DNA of 64,000 nucleotides, taken from assembly GCA_018340805.1 (NCBI GenBank), contig JACMZG010001870.1:46180537-46244536 (forward strand), given 5' to 3'. The stretch comes from Microvelia longipes. Taxonomy: Eukaryota > Arthropoda > Insecta > Hemiptera > Veliidae. The position numbers and the translations under genes are program-made. The notes beneath the pieces were generated by a model. It was not told the origin of the DNA. It saw nothing but the letters and a program-made list of their open reading frames with translations, and ran no database searches. Shown here in pieces: positions 11,946 to 24,484 of the stretch (the first letter of the stretch is position 1; the number at the start of each line of letters is the position of its first letter).

Positions 11946-13195
11946 AAATACCAACGGTATAGTTGTGGAAAAGTAAAAATGTAAGTTTATTCATATTTTT
12001 ACATAAGTAAAATCAAATTGACGGATCATGACTAAACTTTTAACTATCACTTATATTTTAGAATAGGCACGTTCTACACTTATCAAGATCTATTTCTAAA
12101 TAATATTGGGTATAGAGTTAAGTAGCATTCTTATTACAGCTATTGTTGATTACAGCTCGGAATCTATTTGATGAATCATGACTATATAGATATTATTTTA
12201 CTTCAAGTCAGGCCCGCAGCCAGGTAGGGGCCATGGGGGGGGGGTCGTCCCCCCTAGCAAAAATTCGCCCTCTATGACGAGGTATATATCAGTAGACTCC
12301 TCTTATGCATGTGTAAATTTCGCCTCCTCTGGGATTGGTTTCGATCTCTCTATAAGTTTTGGCCTGCTTCAAGTACGTATAAGACAAAATAGTCATCTTC
12401 AAACTCTTAGAGATTTAAGGTTTTCATTTTTAATTGACAACTTATCAAAGCAAGGAACTTAGTACCGAGCAATCACTAAGCACGGCTTGACAATCGCCGA
12501 ATAAACAAAGAATTTTCTTGATGCTACAGCTGTTAGCAGCTTCTATGTTTTGAAGTCCTCAAAGAACTAATTAAAAATTTGTTGTTTGATAAATAAACTA
12601 TTTTCCCAGCTAAGCTCGGGTATCACTGATAGTTATTAATAAAAAAATATTTACATAATTTCATATAACGCGAACTTTCAAATGCAACCTTCAAAACGAA
12701 TTTCATCAAAATAAGTATGGGTTAAAAATTTAATGCAACTTTAAATGGAGTTAGAGGGTTCGGAGTTATGTCTTTTTGCTGTAACGAAGGGTTTGAAGTT
12801 ATTAGAGGTAGCTCTTGCGTAGGAGAGGTGATGCGGAACGTCGACAAGTTTCTGTAATTCCCAATACTTTTTATGTTTTGAATACAAATGATTCCCTCGA
12901 GAGCCTTCTAGTATTTCCTCTGTTCGTGAGTTGTAGAACAAAATAAATTAAAGCTTCATTAATCTCGTTCAGTCACTGCTTTATTTCACTCGTTCTATCA
13001 TTTTATTTTAAAATAAACTAGAGTGTATTAATTGAAAATGGTATAATATTATTTAGGTTAGTTTTACAAACGATTCTAAGACTGCTTTTAAAAATGTACA
13101 AAGCTTTTTTCTTAAATAGAGTAACTAATTTCCTTTAAAATTGATAACCCGAAGTATATTGGGTAATTAATCAAAAATAATTTAGATATTTCAAA
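11946..13195. other. No recognised feature
   Basis: AT-rich sequence. A G-run/C-run hairpin at about 12228-12255 (atggggggggggtcgtcccccc) next to aggcccgcagccagg resembles the C-rich terminus at 62256-62300 and may be a transposon end, but no partner end was found. Short ORFs in the interval (12274-12462, 12741-12941) are not supported. Confidence 0.5.
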
Positions 13196-13207
13196 TGTAT
13201 CAGTAAA

Positions 13208-13375
13208 AAATCGGGTACGCGGTACCTCGGAACTTTTTCTCAGCACATCAGATTCGCTACGCTCATCCTCCCTACTTCGGGCTCGCTTCCCTCGTCCTCA
13301 GAATATGCCATTTGCCAAATTTATATTGCAACATGTCTTCAGACTCGCTTCACTCGTCCTCAGATTGTAAATGAG
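13208..13375 (-). mobile_element. Fragment of 5S-like repeat family (head part only)
   Basis: Contains cgggtacgcggtacctcgga, gattcgctacgctcatcctc and a ctcgcttc/ctcgtcctcag pair, matching the first about 170 bp of the copies at 11150 and 24485. The 5S-like segment is missing. Confidence 0.7.
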
Positions 13376-13572
13376 ATGAATAAATTTCCTCAATTTTTGC
13401 ATTATAACTATAATTCGCTTCATCTTTGCATATTCAGGGCATATTGATGTTAAATAAACCTAAGAACAAGAGAAACAATTTTGTTTTGACCACTTAATGT
13501 CTCCATAAAATAGAGTAATAATTTTCTCCAGAAATTAAATAAAGACGTAAATTTAAAAATTAATGTCACAAG

Positions 13573-13643
13573 AGCATATATATATATATATATAATATAT
13601 ATTTATATAATATATATATATTATATATATATATATATTTATG
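13573..13643. repeat. (TA)n microsatellite
   Basis: Alternating TA with a few tt/aa interruptions. Confidence 0.95.
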
Positions 13644-13839
13644 AAAAGTGTCCTGTTTTTAAAAACACCCACCTCCATGATATCCCATAATCTCATTTTT
13701 TCTTTAGATATTTGCTAAAAGGTACTTAGAGGGTAAATAAACTAATGTAATATTTAAATAAAACAAAAGAAGGATATACCCTAAATTACAAGACAATAAC
13801 TCCCTCTATAAGCGGCCAGAAAGAAGATAAGTCGAGTAA

Positions 13840-15120
13840 AGAATTATTAGTACCTACACAGTATGGATACAGGAGAGGAAGGTCTACTATAGAAGCTATA
13901 CTTAAAGTAGTAGAATCAGCGCTTGAAGGATTAGAGAGTGGTGAACATACTCTGCTTACTTGCTGTGATTTATCAAAAGCTTTTGATAGAGTATGTATTT
14001 CACTCTACTTAAAAAATGTGAAACTTCTAAAACATCAAAGGAAACGCTTATTCGTTACTCAAAGAATTCCTTCACATAGGGTGCAATACGTAGAACACAA
14101 CAATGTATGTTCAGAACATAAATTAATTAATAAAGGGGTTCCACAGGGATCCATTTTAGGCCCTATTCTGTACCTTCTAAGCACGAATGATATGCCAATG
14201 TTCATGGACCTAACTAATACAGAAAATATTATAAAAACCTACCTTTGCAGATGATTCCAACCTGACTCACCGCCATTCTGACGAAACTAAGCTGAAAAAA
14301 ATAGGAGATCAAAGATTAAGTAAAATGGAATATTGGTTTAGTAGCAATGACTTATACTAAATAAAGATAAAAACACAGTCATTAATCATAAGTCTCCGAC
14401 TTGATTACAAAAACAACCAGTAAAATTTCTGGGAGTCACTATGACGGTAAATTAAATTGGAAAGACCATGTCACAACAATGACTAAAAGTATTGCTTGGT
14501 ACTTATTTGTTTTTAGAAAGTTAAAAGACTCGTTACCAGAAGAAACTCTTGTGCTCGTCTACAAATCTCTGGTTCAGAGCAGGTTAAATTATGCTATTAT
14601 TGCCTGGGGACACGTCAATTTAGATCCATTGCTTATTTATCAAAAAAAGATAATTAGAAGAATAACGGGAGCCAAACCTGGTTCACACTGTCAATCTTCA
14701 TTTAAGAGACTGGCAATAATGACTGTCATAAATCTTTTATTTTTAATTCTGTGCTCTTTATTAAAAAGAACTTAAATAAATTTAAAACCAATAGTGATTA
14801 TCATAGATATAATACAAAGAATAAAAATGTACTTACAATACCAACTCATAGACTTAAGAAGTCAGAAGTGGGTCATAGTGTATTGGGGGTAAAACTTTTT
14901 AATCATTTAGATGTAAAAATTCAAGAGTTGCCAATAGATCATTTCAAAAAAGCCGTAAAAAAAGCCTTGACAGAGCAGCCTTTTTATAGTATTAATGAGT
15001 ACTTCTCTAATAAAATTATGTTTGAGTAATTTATGTTACTTCTAATTTTTGTATATTTGACGATTTGCCATTGTACTTGTATTAGTATTTATGCAAATAA
15101 AGATTTATTTATTTATTTAT
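13840..15120 (+). mobile_element. LINE remnant 2 (RT and C-terminal part)
   Basis: Pieces of a reverse transcriptase related to, but distinct from, the element at 6812. TQYGYRRGRSTIEA and CDLSKAFDRV lie at about 13855-13990, GVPQGSILGPILYLL at about 14135, an ADDSN box at about 14250 and FLGVTMDGKLNWKDH near 14420. RLNYAIIAWGH is followed by a C-terminal region whose last residues (FYSINEYFSN) correspond to CYHIHEFFK in the first LINE. At least four frameshifts or stops break it. It ends with aataaagatttatttattta, i.e. a TTTA-type tail at about 15103-15120. The 5' half of ORF2 and all of ORF1 are missing. Confidence 0.85.
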
Positions 15121-15404
15121 AAAGGAAGGGATTTCTCGAAATATTTTAAAGACTTTGGAGCAGATCACGGAAGGGTAGGTTTAAAGGGCTCTACAAGTTA
15201 GAGGAATTCAAGATTGAACTGAATTATATTGATACGGGTTAAGTCTTTCTAAAATATACATTTTTTGTTAAAAAACAAGAATTCTAGTCTAAACAATAGC
15301 TAATAAAAAGCATTATATTGAAAGAATGTTAAACAAAAGCTAATATATAAAAAAAAAAAAAATATTGAAAGAAAGCATTATATTGAAAATGTTATTTTCT
15401 TAAA

Positions 15405-15945
15405 TAATATTATTACTCTAGACTAAATATATACATTATATATCCATTCTTACTACTCTAGACTAAATATATACATTTATACATCCATCCTTACTACTCT
15501 AGACTAAATATATACATTATATATGCATGCTTACTACTCTAGACTAAATATATACATTTATATCATTACTACTCTAGACTAAATATATACATTATATATC
15601 CATCCTTACTACTCTAGACTAAAATATATATACATCCATTATACTCTAGATTAAATATATACATTATATATCCATTCTAACCTCTAGACTACATATATAC
15701 ATTATATATCCATGCTTACTACTCCTAGACTAAATATATACATTATATATCCATGCTTACTACTCTACTAAATATATACATTATATATCCATTCTTACTA
15801 CTCTAGACTAAAAATATACATTTATACATCCATCCCTACTACTCTAGACTAAATATATACATTATATATCCATCCTTACTACTCTAGACTAAAAATATAC
15901 ATTTATACATCCATGCTTACTACTCTAGACTAAATATATACATTA
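15405..15945. repeat. About 40-bp satellite S1, left part
   Basis: Tandem units ctagactaaatatatacatt followed by atatatccatccttactact, with length variants of a few bases. The array resumes at 17143-17990 on the other side of an inserted palindromic element and recurs at 27890-28820 in the duplicated block. Confidence 0.95.
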
Positions 15946-15947
15946 TA

Positions 15948-17139
15948 CAGGGTGTTTCATATAAAGTGTCCACCAGAAAAGGAGGTGATAGTACTCCTGA
16001 AAAGAAACAAAAAATGTCCTATAATATAATCCCTGATCTCCAACCGTTTTCCCACAAGGTCAAATTTAATATTTCAAAAAAATATTTGACCTCACATCAT
16101 AAAATTGTTAATAGGGGTTTAACTGTTCAAGCTAGGAAGACAAAATTGGTATCATTAGAAAGCTGAGTAAATTTTCTAAAGGACAAACTACTAGCTATGT
16201 CAAATATTTTGGAACTACTGCCCAAAATTTTGCATGAAACATATTTTTTTAAAAAAAATGAATTTTATGGAATTTTTGTAGTAGGGCGTTAGAGGAAGTA
16301 AGAGATGAGCAAAAGTTCAGCCAAGAACGGAAAAAACTTCTCTTATGATTGCCCTTTCAGAAAAGTTAAATAATTTAATACATTCAATAGTCAAAATTTT
16401 AAGCCATTCTTCCTAGAAGTTAGAAAAACTGATATTTTTTGGCATTTTTGCATATGTCTACAATGTTAATTAACATGGTACATAAAATAATTAAAAATCT
16501 CTAAAGCAAGAGAAAAGAGTGGTTTTAGAGAAAAATGTGTAAGAACAAAATAGGTTTATTTTACCTTCTAGAGTCTAAAAATCGTTTCGTTAAATTATTT
16601 TCGAAAATAAAATATTCTGTTAAAATAACACATTATTTTCACTTTTATATGACAAAAATGATCAGTTTTTGCAACTTCTAGCAACAATAACTTACATTTT
16701 TTACTATTGAATGTATGAAAATATTTACATTTTCTTAAAGGGCAGTCATAAGAGAAGTTTTTTCCGTTCTTGGCTGAACTTTGCTCATCTCTAACTTCCT
16801 AATGCCCTACTACAAAAATTCCATAAAATTCATTTTTTAAAAAAAATCATGTTTCATGCAAAATTTTGGGCAGTAGTTCCAAAATATTTGACATAGTTAT
16901 AGTTTGTCTTTAGGAAATTTAACTCAGCTTTCTAATAATACCAATTTCGCCTTCTAGCATGAATATTTAAATCCCTATTAACAATTTTATGATTTGAGGT
17001 CAAATATTTTTTTTTTAAATATTAAATTTGACCTTGTGGGAAAACGGTTGGGATCGAGGTTTATTATAGGACATTTTTTGTTCCTTTTGAGGAGTACTAT
17101 CACCTCCTTTTTGGTGGACACTTCATATGAAACACCCTG
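15948..17139. mobile_element. Palindromic TA-inserting element (1,192 bp) within satellite S1
   Basis: Ends CAGGGTGTTTCATA and its inverse TATGAAACACCCTG, flanked on both sides by TA. Inverted arms of about 430 bp: gaggtgatagtactcctga near the left end matches aggagtactatcacctcc near the right, and gagaagttttttccgttctt matches inverted near 16325. The centre of about 300 bp has no ORF. TA target and TIR are typical of nonautonomous Tc1/mariner-type elements. It splits satellite S1, so the insertion is younger than the array. Confidence 0.9.
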
Positions 17140-17142
17140 TAT

Positions 17143-17990
17143 ATATCTATCCTTACTACTCTAGACTAAATATATACATTATATATCCATTCTTACTACT
17201 CTAGACAAGTATATACATTTATATATCTATCCTTACTACTCTAGACTAAATATATACATTAATATCCATTCTTACTACTCAGACTAAATATATACATTAT
17301 ACATCATCTTACTACTCTAGACTAATATATACATTATATATCCATGCTTACTACTCTAGACTAAATATATACATTATATATCCATGCTTACTACTCTAGA
17401 CTAAAGATATACATTATATATCCATTCTTACTACTCTAGACTAAATATATACATTATATATCCATCCTTACTACTCTAGACTACATATACTCCATCCTTA
17501 GACTAAATATATACATTATATATCATCCTTATACGTCATCATCCATCCTTAGACTAAATATATACAATTTATATATCCATTCTTACTACTCTAGACTAAA
17601 TATAACATTTATACATCCATCTTACTACTCTAGACTAAATATAATTATATATCCATTCTATCTACTCTAAGAGACTAAATATATACATTTATATATCCAT
17701 TCTTACTACTCTAGACTAAATATATACATTTATATATCCATCCTTACTACTCTAGACTAAATATATACATTATATATCCATCCTTACTACTCTAGACTAA
17801 ATTTATACATTATATATCCATCCTTACTACTCTAGACTAAATATATACATTTATACATCCATCCTTACTACTCTAGACTAAATATATACATTTATATATC
17901 CATCCTTACTACTCTAGACTAAAAATATACATTATATATCCACTTGAATAAATATATAGATTATATATCTATCCTTACTACTCTGATTAA
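17143..17990. repeat. About 40-bp satellite S1, right part
   Basis: Continuation of the array interrupted by the element at 15948-17139. Some units are shortened or fused near 17480-17560, unlike the cleaner copy at 27890-28820. Confidence 0.95.
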
Positions 17991-17999
17991 ATATATAGA

Positions 18000-18480
18000 C
18001 TTGCTTCTGTCCTCTATCCGGGCACTGACCTAGCTTAATACTGCTTACATTAGTGATCCAACAAAACTGTAGCTATGCTAGCGGAATTGAAATAAAACTT
18101 ACTATACATATTTTTACTTAAAGGAAAACACTGCTATCAAAATTTAAGTTAATTAAATTATTATTGTCGATTTAAAGAAAAAAAACGTATATTTAATGAA
18201 AACTTGAACTAATGCTGATAAATTTAAAATAAAATTGAAAACATTTTTTTATTTTATTTATGACTACATGCGTGCTAAAGAAATATTTTTCTGCGTCTTG
18301 AAATTGTTGCTTAGTGAACGGGGTACCTCGGAACTTTTTCTTATTACATCGGATTTGGTACGCTCATCCTCCCAGCTTCGGACTTGCTTTGCTTGTTCTC
18401 AGCATATACAAGTCATTCTATTTATACTGCAACACGTATTCGGACTTTGTTTCGCGCATCCTTAGAAAGTAAATAAATCA
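18000..18480 (-). mobile_element. 5S-like repeat family, rearranged copy (block A)
   Basis: A 5S-like segment (gggcactgacctagcttaat, 18008-18064) is followed, after about 250 bp, by the family head gaacggggtacctcggaact at 18317. The order of parts differs from the other copies, so this is a rearranged or composite member. It repeats at 28840-29310. Confidence 0.55.
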
Positions 18481-18969
18481 GTTTCATTCCCTTTACATCA
18501 GTCCTTAACCTGAAAAGCATCTTTTATATAAAATCTCAGGTTCAAATGTTTAGTGAAAAAACAAACCCCATATACCTACAGTATATATGAGGAAAAATAA
18601 AAATGATAAAGAAAATTATAAACAACCTTTTCTTCTTTATCTAATTATAGTGAAACAATCATTCAACAAATGTTACCATAACTGTTATCAAGTCAGAAAT
18701 TTACCACAACTGAAAATAAGCACATAATTTTGGCATAATAACAAAATAGCGGTTAGAATTTGGCTGAGGAGCTGGTTTATTATCTTGGCATAATAGGTTA
18801 GTTTCATATTGATTTAGACCCTACAACTCCTACGCTGTCCTCTATCTACATCTCTTACATTGAGATAACCTTAATTTTAAATTAAATATTACTAACATTT
18901 TTACTCTCCCAGGTGATCTTTTCTAACTCCTCCCTTAGTCGAAAGAATATAAAATGGTAACAACCAGAA

Positions 18970-19715
18970 GTCACAAGCTAAGAATGTTTAGAATATTTTT
19001 TTTTTCTTAAACTCAGTTTTAGTTCTTGTTAATATTTTTTTATAATTCTTAAACTCATTTTCAGTTTTTGCAAATATTTTTTCTTAAACTCAGTTTTAGT
19101 TTTTGTTAATATTTTTTTATAATTCTTAAACTCATTTTCAGTTTTTGCAAATATTTTTTCTTAAACTCAGTTTAGTTCTTGTTAATATTTTTTATAATTC
19201 TTAAACTCATTTTTCAGTTTTTTGCTAATTTTTTCTTAAACTCAGTTTAGTTCTGTTAATATTTTTTATAATTCTTAAACTCATTTCAGTTTTTGCTAAT
19301 ATTTTTCTTAAACTCAGTTTTAGTTCTTGTTAATATTTTTTATAATTCTTAAACTCATTTTCAGTTTTTGCTAATATTTTTTCTTAAACTCAGTTTTAGT
19401 TCTTGTTAATATTTTTTTATAATTCTTAAACTCATTTTCAGTTTTGCTAATATTTTTTCTTAAAACTCAGTTTTAGTTCTTGTTAATATTTTTTTATAAT
19501 TCTTAAACTCATTTTCAGTTTTTGCTAATATTTTTTCTTAAACTCAGTTTTAGTTCTTGTTAATATTTTTTTATAATTCTTAAACTCATTTTCAGTTTTG
19601 CTAATATTTTTTCTTAAACTCATTTTAGTTCTTGCTAATATTTTGTTAATTCTTAACTCATTTCAGTTCTTGCTAATATTTTTTTATAATTCTTAAACTC
19701 ATTTGTGTTTCTGCT
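18970..19715. repeat. About 77-bp minisatellite S2 (block A)
   Basis: Tandem dimeric unit: ttcttaaactcagttttagt with tcttgttaatattttt, then ataattcttaaactcatttt with cagtttttgctaat. About ten units; homopolymer lengths vary between units. Second copy at 29825-30500. Confidence 0.95.
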
Positions 19716-19750
19716 AGTACCTTTTTTTACCTTTACCTATTTTTTTTAAA

Positions 19751-20000
19751 GAGTCACCCGTGGTGCAGTGGTTAAGGTACGCGGCAATACACAGAATGAA
19801 TGACTTTAAACTTCTGAGTTTATTAGTCATGGGTTCAATTCCTGCACGGCCTTTGGGATTTTTATGAGAGGGATAAGAATTCTGCGTACCACGCCTTCAG
19901 AAGGGACGTAAAGCCGGTGTCTCGAGCCTGTCGTTGTCAAGTACTCGTTAAAGATCCTTCCCTTAAATTAAACTGGGTATAGGCAAAATTTAGGACCCTC
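19751..20000 (+). mobile_element. tRNA-derived SINE (block A)
   Basis: The head carries a pol III A-box-like stretch (gtggtgcagtggttaaggta) and a good B box (gggttcaattcct, about 19831-19843). The body has aagggacgtaaagccggtgt followed by ctcgagcctg, a central segment like that of several insect SINEs, and ends near the T-poor stretch at 20000. The true 3' end is uncertain. tRNA folding is too degenerate for a functional tRNA. Confidence 0.75.
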
Positions 20001-20342
20001 ATAGTAGATTCATTATAATACTATAGTGTGTCTCCCTTGTTGTTTAAAGTGTATGGAGATTTGGTTTAACTGCGAGGGTACGCGTTGTTCCTAGTTTTCA
20101 CCAAAACTATGGATTTCTAGGAACCATAGAAATCCACGGTTCTTCTGTCTAGATTAGAAGAAATATACCTACACTTGAAATTAAAAAGGGTACAACACTA
20201 TCTTAGGGAGCTGGCTAAAAGGGCCCAACAACGTGGCCTACTTGCCTGTAGTTATTACCACTCCCCCCCCCATATTACAGTAGTAATATGGGGGACCTCC
20301 CAGTGTATTATGCTAAAGGGAAGATATTTTGTTCATAATTTA

Positions 20343-21990
20343 GGCCCGTATTCAAAGACGTTTCCTAACATTTTCCTAACACATTCTCCTAACATTTTCC
20401 TAACATTCCCTAACATTTTCCTAACATCTCCTAACTTTTCCTAACATTCTCCTATCGTGTTCAAAAGTCATTTAGAGGCTTCGCATGATTTTATTTAGTA
20501 AACCTAAGGTAGTTAAGTCAAAAGTGATACCATGTAAGTAACGTAATATATCGCAAAATATCAATGTTATTAACTTATTACCTGGATTACGACACACTTT
20601 GTCATTAACACAATGCGGCCTGCTTTGGCGAATGTTAAATATATTAGAAACTTATTTACATATGTTTTTCAGTAAACAGTAGAGTTAATACAAATACAAT
20701 GTTCATTATTGTAACAGCTTTCATAAATAAAGCAGTATCAAGCGTTTCAAGTCAGGTTGTACGAATCCAAAAGGTGTCAATAGAGACCTGTTAATCAGTG
20801 CAACACTGTTTTCATTTTTTCTAAATAGTTTACAATTTTTTTTCGTATTTTGTTATGAAATTAAAATGAAAATAATGCAAATCATTCTCTAGTTTTCAAA
20901 CCTTCACTTGTCAAGGTCACGCACTTCCACATTAGATATACTTTAAAATAATCGTCAACTATAAATAAGTTTGTTGTCATTACAAATTTACGTATTTTAA
21001 GGGAGTTTATTCTTTGCCAGGTTTGTTTACAATCATTTGTTTATTTTGTAGAATATCTCAATATTATTAGTTTTACAGTTCTCTCCTAGGTAGCGCTAGT
21101 TGTCAAAAATGTCCTTATACGTAAAATTGAGGTTTCAATTATTGTAAAGATAAAAACAAAATTATGTATATAATTAACTCAATGTAAGTTTTTCCATAAA
21201 TTTTATTATTTATTGGTATATTAACGTTTTAGCACGAATAAATTTACGTAAAATCATTCCTAGGGTTGATTTTTTAAAAAGCTAGGAGAAGGCTAGGAAG
21301 AAGCTAGGAACAACCTAGGAAACAACCTAGGAGAGATTTCAAAAATGATTCTGAATACCGCTAGGCTAGGAGAAAGCTACATTTTTGTTTGTGTAAAATT
21401 TTTTGGTATAATAATGGCTGAATTTCACACCGGACCAACTGAATTTCCTCTTTGAATCGATAGCCCGCACAAACAGACCATAGAAAATAAAAAATCTGAT
21501 TGTTAAAAGAATTTCAGGGTAAACTCCCTAATAGTAAGGTAAGTGGATTAATAGTAACTTATAATATGTAAATTTTGTAGATAGTTATTAACACGACAAA
21601 GTGTGTCGTAAATCCAGGTAATAAGTTAATAACATTGATATTTTGCGATATATTACGTATGGTATCACTTTTTGACTTAACTACCTTAGGTTCTTTAAAA
21701 AAAATCATGCGAAGCCTCTAAATGACTTTTAAAAAACGGGAACGATCATTTAAATATCGTGGCTTAAAAAACATTTCCCTTACCTAAACCTAAGGTGAGT
21801 GTTAGGAGAATGTTAGGAGTTAGGAAATGTTGGAGAATGTTAGGAAAATGTTAGGAAAAATGTTAGGAAAAGTTAGGAAAATGTTAGGAAAATTTAGGTG
21901 TTAGGAGAATGTAGGAAAATGTTAGGAAAAAGTTAGGAGAATGTTAGGAAAATGTAGGAAATGTTAGGAAAACGTCTTTGAATACGGGCC
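20343..21990. mobile_element. PIF/Harbinger-like element (block A), TTA target duplication
   Basis: Perfect TIR GGCCCGTATTCAAAGACG at both ends, each flanked by TTA. Subterminal arrays of cctaacattt and its inverse (ttaggaaaatg) lie at 20365-20455 and 21795-21975, and longer inverted arms extend to about 20610 and 21590 (gacacactttgtc against gacaaagtgtgtc). The inside holds the start of a Myb/SANT-like exon that here has 2-, 1- and 2-base deletions relative to the copy at 31141-32821. No transposase ORF, so nonautonomous. Confidence 0.8.
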
Positions 21991-22119
21991 TTAGTCTATA
22001 GGTTTTTAGTTATGCTATCCGGAAAAAAAGTTTTTTACGACATTATAACCCCGCAAAATTGACTCAGCAAATCAATTATGAAACGTGGTAATTGTCGTAA
22101 TCTGATTGTAATTTGGCAC

Positions 22120-22530
22120 GCATGTAGCCAAGTCTCATCTCATTATCAGCATTAGTTCAGTTTTCATTAGATAACATGTTGAGAAAAATTGTTAAAAATC
22201 GGCCGTAAATTCAATCGAGCTGAAAATCAGTGTGTTCACCTTTACGTAATAAATAAGTACACTAAGTTTAGTTTTAATGCGACAAGTATATCCATGATTT
22301 TTGTTGGATCATAATAGTAAAGTAGCATTGAGCGTGGTGAATTACTGGATGGGTGACTGCTGGGAATGAAACGGATTTCTTCACTATCTGAGAACGAGCG
22401 AAGCGAGTCCGAAGACGTGTTGCAGTATAAATTTAACAACTTGTATTCTCTGATGACAATCGAAGTGAGTCCGAAGTAGGAGGATGAGCGTAGCGAATCC
22501 GATATGATGAGGAAAAGTTCCAAGGTACCT
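22120..22530 (+). mobile_element. 5S-like repeat family, sense-strand copy (block A)
   Basis: In sense order: atttggcacgcatgtagcc, a cattatcagcattagttcag piece, the 5S-like segment (about 22302-22374, with ggatcat, agcattgagcgtggt, actggatgggtgact and gctgggaa), then gaacgagcgaagcgagtccg and ggaggatgagcgtagcgaat to ggtacctcg. This copy preserves the 5S internal-promoter-like words best. Confidence 0.65.
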
Positions 22531-23059
22531 CGTAACCGATTTTTTTAGAATCCTGAAACTCATTTGTGTTTCTGCTAAGACTTTTTCCTATTCCTGTCTC
22601 CTCCTGTGGATATAAAAGCTGTCAATTGATTTTAGCCGTATATTGCTTATAAAACCTTTCAGTGTAAAGTTTCACATTTTTCACTTAAGAGGGAAAAAAG
22701 TCACATTTCCCTTCTGAATGTAAAATTATTATTATTAATTAAATTAATAGTGATAACTGAGAATACAAAAAACAAATTACGGATTTTTGATGCTTTAAAA
22801 TGGAGTCATGGTAAAAATAAAGCTTTAACCCTGATAAATATTTAACAATATTCGGGCTTAAAATAAACCCTAACTTGTTTCCATTGGGCTTCAAATAACC
22901 TTCTCTACTCTTCCTTTTAGTCTGTATAACTTTTACACTCATAGATGTTAAAGATAATAGAGATAAAGCAGAGTGATGAATATGTAAACTTAGTATGTCC
23001 GACAAAACTTTTATCGTTAACTAAATAAATAACGATTGAATGTATTTTTTTACTTTCAT

Positions 23060-23410
23060 GCCTCCAACAGAGAAGCTTTTCAATGAATTATTTTAAGTTA
23101 TATTATTTGATACTACCGAGTTTTGCAAAACACGAATAGTTGACACAATATAATTGTGCGAGATACACCTAGATAATGTAACAAGCAAAATGCAATGCTA
23201 CATCTGGAACTGTTCCATCATTCGAAATTCGTCATCATTGAAATGAATTATTTAAGTTATATAATTTGATACTACCGAGTTTGCAAAACACGAATAGTTG
23301 ACACAACATAATTGTGCGAGAGACACCTAGGAAATGTAACAAGCAAAATGCAATGCTACATCTGGGAACTGTTACATCATTCGAAATTCGTCTTCATTGA
23401 AATGAATTAT
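23060..23410. repeat. Tandem duplicate of about 165 bp (block A)
   Basis: Two consecutive copies of a segment with atttgatactaccgagtttt and gaaattcgtcatcattgaaa; they differ by a few substitutions. The same pair is at 33920-34255. Confidence 0.9.
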
Positions 23411-24484
23411 GAATTATTTTAAGCATTACTTTAACTTTATTTCAGTATTTTAATTATATTATTTAAACTTTATTCGTAAAGTAAATGGAGATTTAGGTCT
23501 TCCGGTAACCGCGTCAATGTAGACGATGAATGGTCGTTTCGCGGTGGAAGGCATCTTCAAAATATATTGAGAGCACAGCTAGACCTAAAACTTGTTTTTT
23601 CATGTCCCGTTTCAACCCTCTAGCTCGAATACAGCAGATGGTATGCATGCCACAGGAACACACTCATACACAGACAGATATTCGTCATGATGAAAACTGC
23701 TCGGAGCGTCTTAAAACCCCCTAAAACGGATAATTCTTCAAAAGGTCCGGTGTTAATACTATTAAAAGATATAGAGTTAACTGCGCAGTGGAAGCGTGCT
23801 GGGCCCATAACCTATTAAAAGATATAGAGTTACAGGTCGAAAACTATATTAATAAATGAATTAACAAAAAGAATAAATTAAACTCTGTCAATCTTGTCAT
23901 GTCAATCATGCTGTCAACAAATACAACCATTATTATTATTATTATTAAAGATTGGGGTTGGAGTCGAGGATAGACCCCATTTGCACTGCGACTGGAAGTC
24001 TATTGTACAATCCCCTCAATTGGTCCAGGTCAGAATAATCCTTTTCCCCGGACTAGGTCTAGGATCTTTTTGACCAGTGATTCATTGGTAGAGTCAAACT
24101 AAGTGAGAGTGCTGCTACCAATGTTGGAGAATCTTTGAAAGGCTAGGGCTTCACATCTCAGAAGTATGTGAGAGCAGTTTCGGTTTCCGATTCACAAAAG
24201 CCTACACACTGGGTTATCTTTAAAGATACAAATGGTATAGAGATACAAACATTAGTCTTAATATTATCAGATGTTTTAAACTCCGTTACGGATATACAAA
24301 TGGCATCCATCACATGGAACACGAGGATTCCAACCAAATGTGGTGGATTTATAGGGTAAACTGGTGAAAATAATAATTTTTCTTTTACACCAAAACTGTA
24401 AAGGAAAACAGGTAGTAGGCGAGGAAAATATAGTTATTATGAATACGTACATTATGTGAAGAGTTCAAATATAAAAAAAAAAAT

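Noticed and set aside
22302..22374. Functional 5S rRNA gene
   Set aside because: Only the middle and 3' half is recognisable, with many changes, and the 5' end of 5S rRNA is missing; it is part of a dispersed repeat.
24168..24359. 63-residue ORF in block A
   Set aside because: The better-resolved block B copy does not keep this frame, so it depends on a missing base.
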